From contig UQRL01000004.1 in the NCBI GenBank assembly GCA_900543555.1, forward strand, positions 9,612 to 73,611: a DNA stretch of 64,000 nucleotides, in the 5' to 3' direction. Below are positions 8,215 to 16,581 of the stretch, piece after piece; the first letter of the stretch is position 1; each line of letters starts with the position of its first letter. The stretch is from an uncultured Oscillospiraceae bacterium (GTDB taxonomy: Bacteria; Bacillota; Clostridia; Oscillospirales; Acutalibacteraceae). The position numbers and the translations under genes are program-made. Under the pieces are notes generated by a model, which saw only the letters and a list, made by a program, of their open reading frames with translations, made no database searches and was not told the origin of the DNA.

Positions 8215-9480
8215 TTAAATGCCCAAATAGGGGTCAGGGTCCACACGGCTTCCGCCATAATACACCTCAAAATGCAGGTGGTTACCAAAGGACTCGCCTG
8301 TGCTGCCCACATAGCCGATGATCTGGCCCTGCTCCACATACTGTCCAGCGGACACGGCAATGGAGCTCATGTGGGCGTAGCGGGTGGAGAAGGTCTCGTT
8401 GTGCCAGATGAGCACGTTGTTGCCCCAGGACCAGTGGTACTGGGCGGAGATGACCTCTCCCGCCTGGGCTGCCACGATGGGGGTGCCGTAGCCGGCGCCG
8501 ATATCCAGGCCGTTGTGGGGACCGTTGAAGTACATATCCCCAAAGTGGCCGGTAATGCTCCCCACCCCCACGCCGGGCAGGGGCCAAATGGGCGAAAAGC
8601 CGCTTTGCAGGCCGGGAGTGACAGGCTCCACACCGGTGCCGCCGGAGGGCTGTGTGGCGCCCTCTCCCCCGTCAGAGCCCCCGTTCTGGACCTGCTGGTT
8701 TTGCAACGCCTGCTGGCGCTTCTCCTCCTCCTGCCGGTTGCGCTCGGCAATGAGGGCCTCCAGCTGGGCCTGGAGCTCCGCGTCCTCGGCCTCGTTGGCA
8801 GCGATCTGCTCTTGGGCCTGGGCCTGCTGGCCTTCCAGGCTGGCCACCAAGAGGTCGTTCTCCTCATAGAGAACCTCCAGCTCGTCCTGGGCGGCCTCAA
8901 TGGCCTTTTTAGAGTCAGCCACCTCCTGTTGGGCGACCACCAGCTCCTCCCGGTCGCTCTGGGTCTCCGCCATATAGGCGTCCAGCTGGTCCAGCATGGA
9001 CTGATCCCGCTGGGCCATCACCTCCACCAGCTCCTGGCGGGTGAAAAACTCGGAAAGGCTCTCAGAATCCAGCAGGATCTCCAGCGTGCCCAAAGAGCTG
9101 CCGCCGCTGACATACAGGGCCTTCAGCCGCTCCTTAAACGCGTCGATGGTGCCCTGGTACTTCTCCTCGGAAAGGTCCAGGCGGGCCTGCAGCTCTTGGA
9201 TCTTACCGTTCATCTCCTCGATGGTGGCCCGGGCCTGGTCGATCTTCTGCTCGTTCTCGTCGATCTTCCCGGTCAGCTCCTCCTGGTAGGCCAAAGCGGC
9301 CTCCTCATCCTCCTTCAAGGCGTCGATCTTGGCCTGCAGGTCCTCATTCTCCTGCTTCAGTTCTTCCTGCCGGTTCTGCACCTCGTCAATCGTAGTGGCC
9401 AAGGTGCGCACAGGAAGCATCAACAGCACGGCCAGAGCAAGAGCCACTCCCCGGGCCAGGCGCCGCTTTTTAGAAGACAT
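8215..9480 (-). CDS. Secreted M23 family peptidoglycan hydrolase with coiled coil
   Basis: The product is 421 residues. A basic N-terminus and hydrophobic signal (~7-28, ending TLAT) direct it outside the membrane. Residues ~30-260 form a long Glu/Gln-rich coiled coil of the EnvC/PcsB type. A Ser/Gly linker precedes a C-terminal LytM/M23 zinc peptidase domain. The zinc ligands are visible in HNGLDIGAGYG and HLHFEV. It probably cleaves cell-wall cross-links during growth or division, perhaps controlled through the coiled coil by FtsEX, which is not in this window. It is a single-gene unit with its own promoter. Confidence 0.92.
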   Translation of the reverse strand: MSSKKRRLARGVALALAVLLMLPVRTLATTIDEVQNRQEELKQENEDLQAKIDALKEDEEAALAYQEELTGKIDENEQKIDQARATIEEMNGKIQELQARLDLSEEKYQGTIDAFKERLKALYVSGGSSLGTLEILLDSESLSEFFTRQELVEVMAQRDQSMLDQLDAYMAETQSDREELVVAQQEVADSKKAIEAAQDELEVLYEENDLLVASLEGQQAQAQEQIAANEAEDAELQAQLEALIAERNRQEEEKRQQALQNQQVQNGGSDGGEGATQPSGGTGVEPVTPGLQSGFSPIWPLPGVGVGSITGHFGDMYFNGPHNGLDIGAGYGTPIVAAQAGEVISAQYHWSWGNNVLIWHNETFSTRYAHMSSIAVSAGQYVEQGQIIGYVGSTGESFGNHLHFEVYYGGSRVDPDPYLGI

Positions 9481-9548
9481 ACGCCTTCCTCTCCTTTCTC
9501 TGACAGGGACTTTCCCATCCTGCCCATAGCAGGGTATAATACATTTTT

Positions 9549-9577
9549 ACATTAGCACGCATTCAAAAAAATGTCAA
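9549..9577 (-). promoter_or_regulatory. Promoter of the M23 peptidase gene
   Basis: TTGACA and TAATGT are separated by 17 bases on the minus strand, about 70 bases before the start codon. Confidence 0.6.
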
Positions 9578-9689
9578 CCAACGCCGGGAAAAATGCGGGA
9601 TATTTTGTCCATTCCCGCAGGATTTTCCATCCCGCGCTGGCCGTTGCCGCAGGTTGTTGCCAGGAAATGCAGAAGTCCTATCTTTTTAA

Positions 9690-9718
9690 TTGACATATGT
9701 GCAAAACAAGGGTAAGAT
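9690..9718 (+). promoter_or_regulatory. Promoter of the DUF134/CoA-disulfide reductase operon
   Basis: A perfect TTGACA is followed by 17 bases and TAAGAT, about 33 bases before the TTG start of the first gene. Confidence 0.7.
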
Positions 9719-9750
9719 AGGGACAAAGGGACCCGAAAGGAGGAGTGCGC

Positions 9751-10104
9751 TTGGCCCGGCCCAGTAAATGCCGCTGCATCTGCTCTCTGCCCCCTGTGAC
9801 GGAATTCTTTCCCCAGGGGCGCTCAGAAGGCCAAGAGCCGGTGATCCTGAAGTTGGACGCCTATGAGGTGATCCGCCTTTTGGATTACCGCCACTTTACC
9901 CAAGAGCAGTGCGCGGCCCGGATGAATCTTTCACGCAGCACCGTCACACGCATCTACGAGGAGGGCCGCCGCCAGGTGGCCCGGGCCCTGGTAGAGGGCC
10001 GCCCGCTGGTCATTCAGGGCGGCGACGTCATGGTCTGCACAGCCCCCCGGCCGGAGTGCGCCGGGGAACCCCATTGCTGCCACAGGCAGGGAAAGGATGA
10101 ATGA
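9751..10104 (+). CDS. DUF134 (UPF0251) family DNA-binding protein
   Basis: The product is 117 residues. It begins MARPSKCRCICSLPP with clustered cysteines and has a central sigma-region-4-like helix-turn-helix (LDYRHFTQEQCAARMNLSRS). TTG at 9751 is preferred over GTG at 9745 because AAAGGAGG is 7 bases upstream and the family starts M-A/P-R-P. More cysteines and a His pair occur near the end (CTAPRPECAGEPHCCH), suggesting metal or Fe-S binding. It overlaps the next gene by 8 bases, so it may sense redox or sulfur state and regulate that reductase. The function of the family is not established. Confidence 0.85.
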   Translation: MARPSKCRCICSLPPVTEFFPQGRSEGQEPVILKLDAYEVIRLLDYRHFTQEQCAARMNLSRSTVTRIYEEGRRQVARALVEGRPLVIQGGDVMVCTAPRPECAGEPHCCHRQGKDE

Positions 10105-12682
10105 AATGAAAGTTTTAGTCATTGGCGGCGTGGCCGCAGGCACCAAGGCCGCCGCCAAATGGAAGCGGGAGAACCGGGGGGACCAGGTGCTGGTTCTCAC
10201 CAAAAGCGCGGACATCTCCTACGCGGGATGCGGTCTGCCCTATTATGTGGGCGGCTCCATTGAGAACCGGGAGGAGCTCATCGTCAACACCCCCCAGAAG
10301 TACCGGGGCCTTACAGGCGTGGAGGTGCGCACCCTGCGGGAGGCCACCCATGTGGACCCTGCCGCCAAGGTGGTGACCGCCCAGAACCTGGAAAACGGCC
10401 AGGAGGAAACCTACAGCTACGATAAGCTGATTCTGGCCACCGGCGCCTCCGCGGTGAAGCTGCCCATTCCCGGGGCGGACTTAAACGGCGTGTTCCCCAT
10501 GCGCGCCCCGGAAGACGCCATCACCATGCGGGACTATTTGGACGCCAACGGCGTGAAGAAGGCCGTGGTCATCGGCGGCGGCTTCATCGGCCTGGAGCTG
10601 GCGGAGAACCTCTTTGACCGGGGCGTGTCCGTCACTGTGGTGGAGGCAGCCTCTCAAATCCTCTCCGGCGTGCTGGACCCGGAGATGGCGGGGTATGTCC
10701 AGCGCCACCTGGCCCAGAAGGGCATCCGGGTGCTCACCGGCACAAAGGCCACGGCCCTTGTGGGCAACGGCAAGGTAGAAGGCGTGCAGACCGGCGGGGG
10801 CCTGCTGCCCTGCGGTGTGGTGGTGGTGTCCGCGGGCATCCGGCCCAACACCGCCTTTTTAGAGGGCACCGGCATCCGGATGGAAAAGGGCGCCATTGTG
10901 GTGGACGAATGTCTTGCCACCAGCGTGGCGGATATCTACGCCGCCGGGGACTGTGCCTTGGTGAAGAACCGCCTGACCGGCAAGGCACAGTACTCACCCA
11001 TGGGCTCCTCCGCCAACCTGGAGGGCCGTACCTTGGCCCAGAACCTCAACGGGGAAAACAAGACATATCCCGGCGTGCTGGGCACCGGCGTGGTGAAGCT
11101 GCCCGGCCTGAACGTGGGACGCACCGGCCTGACGGAATCCGCCGCCAAAGAGGCCGGCTACGACGTGGAGACCGTGGTGGCTGTCACCGATGACAAGGCC
11201 CACTACTATCCCGGCGCGGCGTTCTTCATCACCAAGCTCATTGCCGACCGGAACACCCACCAGCTGCTGGGCGTCCAGGTGCTGGGCCCCGGCGCGGTGG
11301 ACAAGATGGTGGATATCGCCGTAGTGGGCCTCTCCATGGGCTTGAAGCTGGAGGACTTTGAAAACCTGGATTTGGCCTACGCACCGCCCTTCTCCACGGC
11401 CATCCACCCCTTTGTGCAGGCGGTGTATGTGCTGGAGAACAAGCTCTCCGGCGCCATGCAGAGCATGACCCCCGCCCAGTACGCCGCCGGGGCGGCCGAG
11501 GGCTACACCGTCATCGACGTGAACCCCCAGCCCACCATCCGGGGCGCCAAGTTCGTGGACCTCTCCAAAGTGGATGGGCCCATCGAAGGCATTGGCAAGG
11601 AGGAGAAGCTGCTGCTGGTGTGCGGCCGGGGCAAGCGGGCCTACTTCCTGCAGAACCGGCTGAAGTTCTACGGCTATGAGAACACCTTGGTGCTGGAGGG
11701 CGCCACCACCTTCAACCAGGTGCGGGTGGCTGCTCCCGGCGCCACGGTACCCCCTGAGGAAATCACCCGGGTGAAGGGCCTGGGTTTCCTGCGGGACAAG
11801 AACACCCCCGACTGCTTCAACGGCCGGGTCATCACCCGCAACGGCAAACTCACCGCGGAAGAGCTGTCCGCTGTCACCGAAGCGGCGGAGAAGTTCGGCA
11901 ACGGCCAGGTGACCATGACCACCCGGCTGACCCTGGAAATCCAGCACATCCCCTTTGACAACATCGAGCCCCTGCGGGAGTTCCTGGCCCAGCGCGGCCT
12001 GGAGACCGGCGGCACCGGCTCTAAAGTGCGGCCGGTGGTCAGCTGCAAAGGCACCACCTGCCAGTACGGACTCATCGACACCTTCGCCCTCAGCGAGGAG
12101 ATTCACGAGCGGTTCTATCACGGCTATCACGAGGTGAAGCTGCCTCACAAGTTCAAGATTGCTGTGGGGGGCTGCCCCAACAACTGCGTGAAGCCCGATT
12201 TGAACGACCTGGGCATCATCGGACAGAAGGTTCCCCTCATCAACCTGGACAAGTGCCGGGGCTGCAAAGTGTGCCAGGTGGTAAACGCCTGCCCCATCCA
12301 GGTGCCGGTGGTGCAGGACGGCAAGGTGGTCATCGACGACAATGCCTGCAACCACTGTGGCCGCTGCGTGGGCAAGTGCCCCTTCGGCGCTTTGGAGGGC
12401 TCTACCAGCGGTTACCGGGTCTACATCGGCGGGCGCTGGGGCAAGAAGGTGGCCCGGGGCCGCTATCTGGAGAAGGTCTTTACCGACAAGGACGAGGTGC
12501 TCAGCGTGATCGAGAAGGCCATCCTGCTGTTCCGGGAGCAGGGCCTGACCGGCGAGCGCTTTGCCGACACCGTGGAGCGCATCGGCTTTGAGAACGTCCA
12601 GGAGCAGCTGTTGTCTGACGGCCTGCTCCAGCGGAAGGAAGACAACCTCAAGCTGGATGTGAAGGGCGGGGCTACCTGTTAA
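10097..12682 (+). CDS. Fused CoA-disulfide-reductase-like, rhodanese and siroheme/Fe-S reductase-like protein
   Basis: The product is 861 residues, predicted cytosolic. Residues ~1-445 are an FAD/NAD(P)H pyridine-nucleotide disulfide reductase with GGVAAG at the N-terminus and the single redox Cys45 in SYAGCGLPYY, as in CoA-disulfide/NADH:polysulfide reductases. Residues ~465-560 are rhodanese-like, with Cys ~509 in VCGRGKR. From ~575 it resembles sulfite/nitrite reductases (CKGTTC at ~650, GGCPNNC at ~691). Two ferredoxin-type 4Fe-4S motifs follow (CRGCKVCQVVNACP ~720, CNHCGRCVGKCP ~751). All modules suggest electron transfer to sulfur compounds. The exact substrate is unknown. It is coupled to the DUF134 gene. 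Confidence 0.85.
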   Translation: MNEMKVLVIGGVAAGTKAAAKWKRENRGDQVLVLTKSADISYAGCGLPYYVGGSIENREELIVNTPQKYRGLTGVEVRTLREATHVDPAAKVVTAQNLENGQEETYSYDKLILATGASAVKLPIPGADLNGVFPMRAPEDAITMRDYLDANGVKKAVVIGGGFIGLELAENLFDRGVSVTVVEAASQILSGVLDPEMAGYVQRHLAQKGIRVLTGTKATALVGNGKVEGVQTGGGLLPCGVVVVSAGIRPNTAFLEGTGIRMEKGAIVVDECLATSVADIYAAGDCALVKNRLTGKAQYSPMGSSANLEGRTLAQNLNGENKTYPGVLGTGVVKLPGLNVGRTGLTESAAKEAGYDVETVVAVTDDKAHYYPGAAFFITKLIADRNTHQLLGVQVLGPGAVDKMVDIAVVGLSMGLKLEDFENLDLAYAPPFSTAIHPFVQAVYVLENKLSGAMQSMTPAQYAAGAAEGYTVIDVNPQPTIRGAKFVDLSKVDGPIEGIGKEEKLLLVCGRGKRAYFLQNRLKFYGYENTLVLEGATTFNQVRVAAPGATVPPEEITRVKGLGFLRDKNTPDCFNGRVITRNGKLTAEELSAVTEAAEKFGNGQVTMTTRLTLEIQHIPFDNIEPLREFLAQRGLETGGTGSKVRPVVSCKGTTCQYGLIDTFALSEEIHERFYHGYHEVKLPHKFKIAVGGCPNNCVKPDLNDLGIIGQKVPLINLDKCRGCKVCQVVNACPIQVPVVQDGKVVIDDNACNHCGRCVGKCPFGALEGSTSGYRVYIGGRWGKKVARGRYLEKVFTDKDEVLSVIEKAILLFREQGLTGERFADTVERIGFENVQEQLLSDGLLQRKEDNLKLDVKGGATC

Positions 12683-12727
12683 GCCGCGAAGCGGCGCAGA
12701 GGTTTCACCAGCCAAACGCACAACAAA

Positions 12728-12762
12728 CAAAGAGAGGGCCGGGGGACCGGTCCTCTTTTTTT
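12728..12762 (+). terminator. Terminator after the reductase fusion gene
   Basis: AAAGAG/GGCCGG pairs with CCGGTC/CTCTTT around a short loop and is followed by a T run. Confidence 0.75.
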
Positions 12763-12777
12763 CTTGCAAACTCCCTT

Positions 12778-13224
12778 TTATCGGAATAGCACGCCTTCCA
12801 CGGCGTTGAAAGGGAAGTCCTCCATTTTCAGCGCGTGGGACGTGCCCTGATAAAACACCGAGGTTTCATTGATCCCTATGGTAAACTGGCTTCCGTCCTT
12901 TAGGGAATATTCCAGCGTGTAGGCAGGCTCCCCCTCCCCCCGGGAAAAGGGCTGATAGGAAAGGCAGCCCAGCAGATTGGCAGTAAACTCGAACTCCATG
13001 TCTCCGGTAGAGGCGTCTACCTGTACCGTCTCCCCCGTGGAGGAGTTCGTCGCGGTCACACACTGAATGTCCTCTATCTCCGGATGGGTGAAAAACAGGG
13101 GCCAGCCATTCAGGGCAACATGGACCGCCAGCAAAAGGATTGCCGTCACCAAAGCATGAAGCCCCCATTTGAACAGCCATTTTCCCGCTCTCCTGGGGGT
13201 GGGCTTTTTCGCTGTGTTCTCCAT
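12778..13224 (-). CDS. Membrane-anchored hypothetical protein
   Basis: The product is 148 residues. A basic, proline-containing cytoplasmic stretch (1-17) precedes one membrane helix (~18-40), and the rest is outside the cell and probably beta-rich. No family was recognised and no catalytic motif is visible. The ATG at 13224 follows GGGAGGGG. It is a single-gene unit, divergent from the thioesterase gene, with its own promoter at 13245-13272. Confidence 0.7.
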   Translation of the reverse strand: MENTAKKPTPRRAGKWLFKWGLHALVTAILLLAVHVALNGWPLFFTHPEIEDIQCVTATNSSTGETVQVDASTGDMEFEFTANLLGCLSYQPFSRGEGEPAYTLEYSLKDGSQFTIGINETSVFYQGTSHALKMEDFPFNAVEGVLFR

Positions 13225-13244
13225 ACAATCCCCTCCCTGGCTTT

Positions 13245-13272
13245 AGTATAGCACACCCTGGCCCGTTTGCAA
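13245..13272 (-). promoter_or_regulatory. Promoter of the membrane-anchored hypothetical gene
   Basis: TTGCAA and TATACT are separated by 16 bases on the minus strand. Confidence 0.55.
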
Positions 13273-13282
13273 GATGGCCCCG

Positions 13283-13311
13283 TTGAATCCTGCATGGCCA
13301 TGGGGTATAAT
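13283..13311 (+). promoter_or_regulatory. Promoter of the acyl-CoA thioesterase gene
   Basis: TTGAAT, 17 bases, then a perfect TATAAT, about 45 bases before the start codon. Confidence 0.7.
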
Positions 13312-13356
13312 AAAGGCCTGAGATACGGGAACGAATGGAAGAAAGGAGATGCCGAA

Positions 13357-13836
13357 ATGGAAAAATATGTGCGGGACTCCTACACCGAGCAGGTGCAGAT
13401 TTTGTCTCAGTCCAGCTTGAACGGCTACAAGCGGCTGTTCGGCGGGCGGCTGATGGAGTGGATTGACGTGGTGGCCGGGGTAGTGGCCCGGCGCCACTCC
13501 AACCGGAACGTGACCACCGCCGCTGTGGACAACCTGCGCTTTGAGGGCCCGGCCTATGGCAACGAGACCATTGTACTGTGCGGGTACATCACCTACACCG
13601 GCCGCACCTCTATGGAGGTGTGCGTGCGCACCTATGTAGAGGAGCTCAACGGCCACAAACGGCTCATCAACGTGGCCTACCTGGTGATGGTGGCCCTGGA
13701 CGAAAACGAGCGTCCGGTGGAGGTGCCCCGGCTGGTGCTGACCACCGAGGAGGAGCGCCGGGAATGGGAAGCCGCCCAGGAGCGCACCCGTATCCGCAAG
13801 GAACGGCGGAAAGCGGAAAAAGCCCTGCGTTTCTGA
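13357..13836 (+). CDS. Acyl-CoA thioesterase (hotdog fold, YciA/BFIT type)
   Basis: The product is 159 residues. It hydrolyses acyl-CoA thioesters in the cytosol. The hotdog core is recognisable from GGRLMEWIDVVAGVVARRH, where the acidic residue in the first helix is the usual catalytic one, followed by NVTTAAVDNLRFEGPA. The C-terminus is a basic helix (RIRKERRKAEKA). The ATG at 13357 has GAAAGGAG upstream; the frame is open before it without a start signal. It is a single-gene unit ending at a strong terminator. Chain-length preference cannot be told. Confidence 0.88.
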   Translation: MEKYVRDSYTEQVQILSQSSLNGYKRLFGGRLMEWIDVVAGVVARRHSNRNVTTAAVDNLRFEGPAYGNETIVLCGYITYTGRTSMEVCVRTYVEELNGHKRLINVAYLVMVALDENERPVEVPRLVLTTEEERREWEAAQERTRIRKERRKAEKALRF

Positions 13837-13844
13837 AATGCGTC

Positions 13845-13878
13845 AAAAAGTGCCCCGTCCTACGGCGGGGCACTTTTT
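13845..13878. terminator. Bidirectional terminator between thioesterase and lipoprotein genes
   Basis: AAAAAGTGCCCCG pairs with CGGGGCACTTTTT. The minus-strand lipoprotein gene's stop codon touches the stem edge. Confidence 0.85.
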
Positions 13879-14408
13879 CATGGGTTTACCGCGTTCAAAA
13901 GGTCTTCCAGCTGATCGGCCTTGAAAAAGGCGATCTTCTCCTCTTCATCCAGCTGCACTCTGCCCTCCACCTCCACGGTGGCTGCCTCCCCTTCCAGGGA
14001 CACCTCCAGCTGGGCGGTGTAACCGTACACACGGCTCTCTTCCGCGGTTAGGGAGACCTGGACCTCTTGGGGCTGGATGGTGGCGCCGCTGGCAGCGCAG
14101 AAGCCGGGGAAGCCCATGCTCCCCAGAATCCCCCGGGGCAGCTCTTCATAGCACTCTGGGGTAAAGTCCCCGGCGGGGAGCCTTTCCCACAAGTAGTCAT
14201 AGTAGGCCTGCTCCAGCTCTGGGTTGGTGAGAGCTTCTTGGGAATAGCAGGCCTGCAGCAGCTCCATCTGCTCCCCCTCTTGGATGGTGAAAACCGTCTC
14301 CACCACCCCTTGGATTTTCCCCTCCATTGTGTCTTCCTGCTGGGATTGGCAGCCTGACAGCAAAAGCAGGCACAGGGCTAAGGCCAAAACTACCATCTTG
14401 TTTGACAT
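13878..14408 (-). CDS. Secreted lipoprotein, hypothetical
   Basis: The product is 176 residues. A short signal (MSNKMVVLALALCLLLLSGC) ends in a lipobox, so Cys20 would be lipidated and the protein anchored outside the membrane. The mature part is acidic, with an NTF2-like feel (helices, then alternating strands), but no family is recognised. The ATG at 14408 has GAGGTGG upstream. The stop codon falls at the edge of the terminator stem. It is a single-gene unit with the promoter at 14515-14542. Confidence 0.75.
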   Translation of the reverse strand: MSNKMVVLALALCLLLLSGCQSQQEDTMEGKIQGVVETVFTIQEGEQMELLQACYSQEALTNPELEQAYYDYLWERLPAGDFTPECYEELPRGILGSMGFPGFCAASGATIQPQEVQVSLTAEESRVYGYTAQLEVSLEGEAATVEVEGRVQLDEEEKIAFFKADQLEDLLNAVNP

Positions 14409-14514
14409 GGAATCCACCTCAATCGCAGCGCACAGAACTCCTGTCGGACAACTTTTCTGAAAGACGGGCAAAACTTTGCTTGGAGCTCACCACGTTTTCA
14501 ATCGTTATAGTTTA

Positions 14515-14542
14515 GTTATAGCAAATATTCTATTTCTGTCAA
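14515..14542 (-). promoter_or_regulatory. Promoter of the lipoprotein gene
   Basis: TTGACA and TATAAC are separated by 16 bases on the minus strand. Confidence 0.65.
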
Positions 14543-14549
14543 GAATTTT

Positions 14550-14606
14550 ATAGAAAAAACAACAAAATCACCCCCAAGGAAACCCGCATCGCTCCTTAGG
14601 GGTGAT
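14550..14606 (-). terminator. Terminator of the htpG-CPBP-tadA operon
   Basis: A 13-bp stem (14567-14579 with 14594-14606, one G-U pair) is followed on the minus strand by a T-rich tract. Confidence 0.8.
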
Positions 14607-14609
14607 CTT

Positions 14610-15077
14610 TTATTTGCGCAGTTTTTGAAAGAACTCTTGCAGCAGGGCCTTGGCCTCCGCCTCATAGAAGCCCCGGTAAATATCCGGCCGGTGGCTGTAA
14701 GGCAGGGCGAACAGATCCAGAGCGGTGCCGCAGCAGCCCGCCCGCTCGTCGTCCGCGCCATAGACCACCCGGTCCATGTGGGAGTTGATAATGGCCCCGG
14801 TACACATGGGACAGGGCTCTAAGGTAACGTACAAGTCGCAGCCGGTAAGCCGCCAAGTGCCCAACGTCTGGCAAGCCCGGTGAATCGCCTCGACCTCGGC
14901 GTGGGCCAGGGCGGTCTTATCCGCCTCCCGGCGGTTGCGGCCCTCCCCGATAATCCGCCCTGCTTTCACCACCACCGCCCCCACGGGGACCTCCCCAGCG
15001 GCGGCGGCTTCCCGGGCCAGCTCTAAAGCCCGGAGCATCCATTCCCTCTTGGGCAGGAACGCCCTCTCCAGCATCAT
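14610..15077 (-). CDS. tadA: tRNA-specific adenosine deaminase
   Basis: The product is 155 residues. It converts the wobble A34 of tRNA-Arg(ACG) to inosine. The cytidine-deaminase zinc site is complete: HAEVEA with the catalytic Glu, and PCPMC. The C-terminal FYEAEAKALLQEFFQKLR is typical of TadA. ATG at 15077 overlaps the stop of the CPBP protease gene as ATGA, suggesting translational coupling; a second ATG follows directly at 15074. It is the last gene of the htpG operon. Confidence 0.95.
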   Translation of the reverse strand: MMLERAFLPKREWMLRALELAREAAAAGEVPVGAVVVKAGRIIGEGRNRREADKTALAHAEVEAIHRACQTLGTWRLTGCDLYVTLEPCPMCTGAIINSHMDRVVYGADDERAGCCGTALDLFALPYSHRPDIYRGFYEAEAKALLQEFFQKLRK

Positions 15078-16558
15078 GCCACAAAAAACAGGCTGAGGGT
15101 GTACAGGGCCATCAGCCCTGCCGCCACCCAGAAGGCCGGCGCGCGGACAATGGCGGAAGCGCTCTCACCCGCTTTCAGGGGATAGGCCGGGCCGTCATAG
15201 CGGGGAGAGCCCACCGAAATGAACATGCCCCGCTTGAAAATCAGCAGAAGCAGCAGGGACAAAAGCCCCAGCAGGATGGGGACGAACACAATCAGATTGC
15301 TGATTAGAATGCTCATATCCCCAAAAAGGAAATCCGCATGGCTGCCCAGCACAGCGATAAGGTTATTCAAGCCGTGGATGAGCACCACCAGCCACAAATT
15401 GTTTGTCCTAGCGTAGAGAAAGCCCAGCGCCAGCCCGGAAATCGTGGCAAACACCACCGTGGAAAAATCCAAATGGGCCATTCCAAACACCAGTGCCGAG
15501 GCCACAACGGAAAAGCCCAGGCCATATCTGCGCAGCGAGGAGAGGATTACCCCCCGGAAGGCAAACTCTTCCATAAAGGGAACCAGCACCGCCACCACAG
15601 CGATTTCCAGCAGGATGGACGGCCAGGCTTCCGCCTGTGTGGTATAGCCCCCAGAGGAACTGTACCCAAAGAGGCCGAAAAACTCCTGTACAAACAGGGC
15701 GGGGTAATTCCCCAGCAGGGAGATGGCCAGGCCAGCCAGCACACAGAGCAGCCCCCCTGTAAAGCCCACCCGCTCAAACTTCAGATAATGTGCGGGGTCT
15801 TCCTTCCGGAAGAGCAGGTATGCCGCGAAGGGCAGCGCCGTGGCCAAGGGCACCAACACGGCGGAAAGCCATTGATATCCCATGGCGTTGGTGAGGATAT
15901 CCACTCCCAGCACAGACAGCAGGAGCATCAGGGGAACCTGCCACACAAAGGAAAGCCCCGTCTGCGCTAAGGAGAGCAGGCACATATGGTTCAGCGTATG
16001 GGAGGCACCCCTGCGCCGGGGGTCCTCCTGCTGCAGGCTGAAGGGAGGCGCATAGCTGGGAGCGCTTTGCCAAGGCGCAGGGAAGCCTTGCGCCGGGGCC
16101 TGGGGCGGCGCGCCTTGGGGCCAACCTTGAGCAGGAGCCTGGGGCGGCACGCCCTGGGACCAGCCCTGAGCCGGGGCCTGGGGCGGCGCGCCCTGGGGCC
16201 AGCCTTGCACCGGGGCCTGGGGCGGCACACCCTGGGGACAGACTTGCACCGGAGCCTGGGGCGGCGCGCCCTGGGGCCAGCCTTGCGCCGGGGCCTGGGG
16301 CGGCACGCCCTGAGGCCAGCCCTGCGCCGGAGTCTGGGGCGGCACACCCTGGGACCAGCCCTGAGCCGGGACCTGGGGCGGCGCGCCTTGGGGCCAACCT
16401 TGAGCAAGAGCCTGGGGCGGCACGCCCTGGGGCCAGCCTTGCACCGGGGCCTGGGGCGGCACGCCCTGGGGCCAGCTTTGTGCCGGGGCCTGGGGCGGCG
16501 CACCCTGGGGCCAGCCTTGGGCCGGGGGTTCTGTGGGAGGAAGGTTGTAATCGTTCAC
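15074..16558 (-). CDS. CPBP family intramembrane protease with N-terminal 13-residue repeats
   Basis: The product is 494 residues. The N-terminus (~17-159) is 11 tandem copies of a 13-residue Pro/Gln/Gly unit (consensus PQGxPPQAPxQGW), cytosolic and probably disordered. A membrane part with about eight helices follows. It carries the CPBP/Abi (CAAX prenyl protease-like) motifs [14 protein letters not shown] and HGLNN, which supply the metal-binding Glu/His residues. GTG at 16558 has AAAGGAGG 8 bases upstream; the open frame before it lies in the intergenic gap. It is 23 bases after htpG and overlaps tadA. The substrate is unknown; family members process peptides or bacteriocin precursors. Confidence 0.88.
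   Translation of the reverse strand: MNDYNLPPTEPPAQGWPQGAPPQAPAQSWPQGVPPQAPVQGWPQGVPPQALAQGWPQGAPPQVPAQGWSQGVPPQTPAQGWPQGVPPQAPAQGWPQGAPPQAPVQVCPQGVPPQAPVQGWPQGAPPQAPAQGWSQGVPPQAPAQGWPQGAPPQAPAQGFPAPWQSAPSYAPPFSLQQEDPRRRGASHTLNHMCLLSLAQTGLSFVWQVPLMLLLSVLGVDILTNAMGYQWLSAVLVPLATALPFAAYLLFRKEDPAHYLKFERVGFTGGLLCVLAGLAISLLGNYPALFVQEFFGLFGYSSSGGYTTQAEAWPSILLEIAVVAVLVPFMEEFAFRGVILSSLRRYGLGFSVVASALVFGMAHLDFSTVVFATISGLALGFLYARTNNLWLVVLIHGLNNLIAVLGSHADFLFGDMSILISNLIVFVPILLGLLSLLLLLIFKRGMFISVGSPRYDGPAYPLKAGESASAIVRAPAFWVAAGLMALYTLSLFFVA
16082..16510 (-). repeat. 39-bp tandem repeat, 11 copies, in frame in the CPBP protease gene
   Basis: Eleven consecutive 39-base units each encode PQG(A/V)PPQAP(A/V)QGW with few changes. 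The unit length is a multiple of three, so copy-number change by slippage would keep the frame. Confidence 0.9.
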
Positions 16559-16581
16559 GGAGTCAGCCTCCTTTCTATGGG

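Noticed and set aside
8212-9555. 447-codon open frame antisense to the M23 peptidase
   Set aside because: Shadow of a coiled-coil gene, with low-complexity Leu/Gly/Val content.
10994-12769. 591-codon open frame antisense to the reductase fusion
   Set aside because: High G+C leaves few stops on the opposite strand; composition (His/Leu/Gly-rich) is that of a shadow.
16082-16510. CRISPR-like array
   Set aside because: The units are contiguous 39-bp coding repeats without spacers. No CRISPR array or cas gene was found anywhere in the window.
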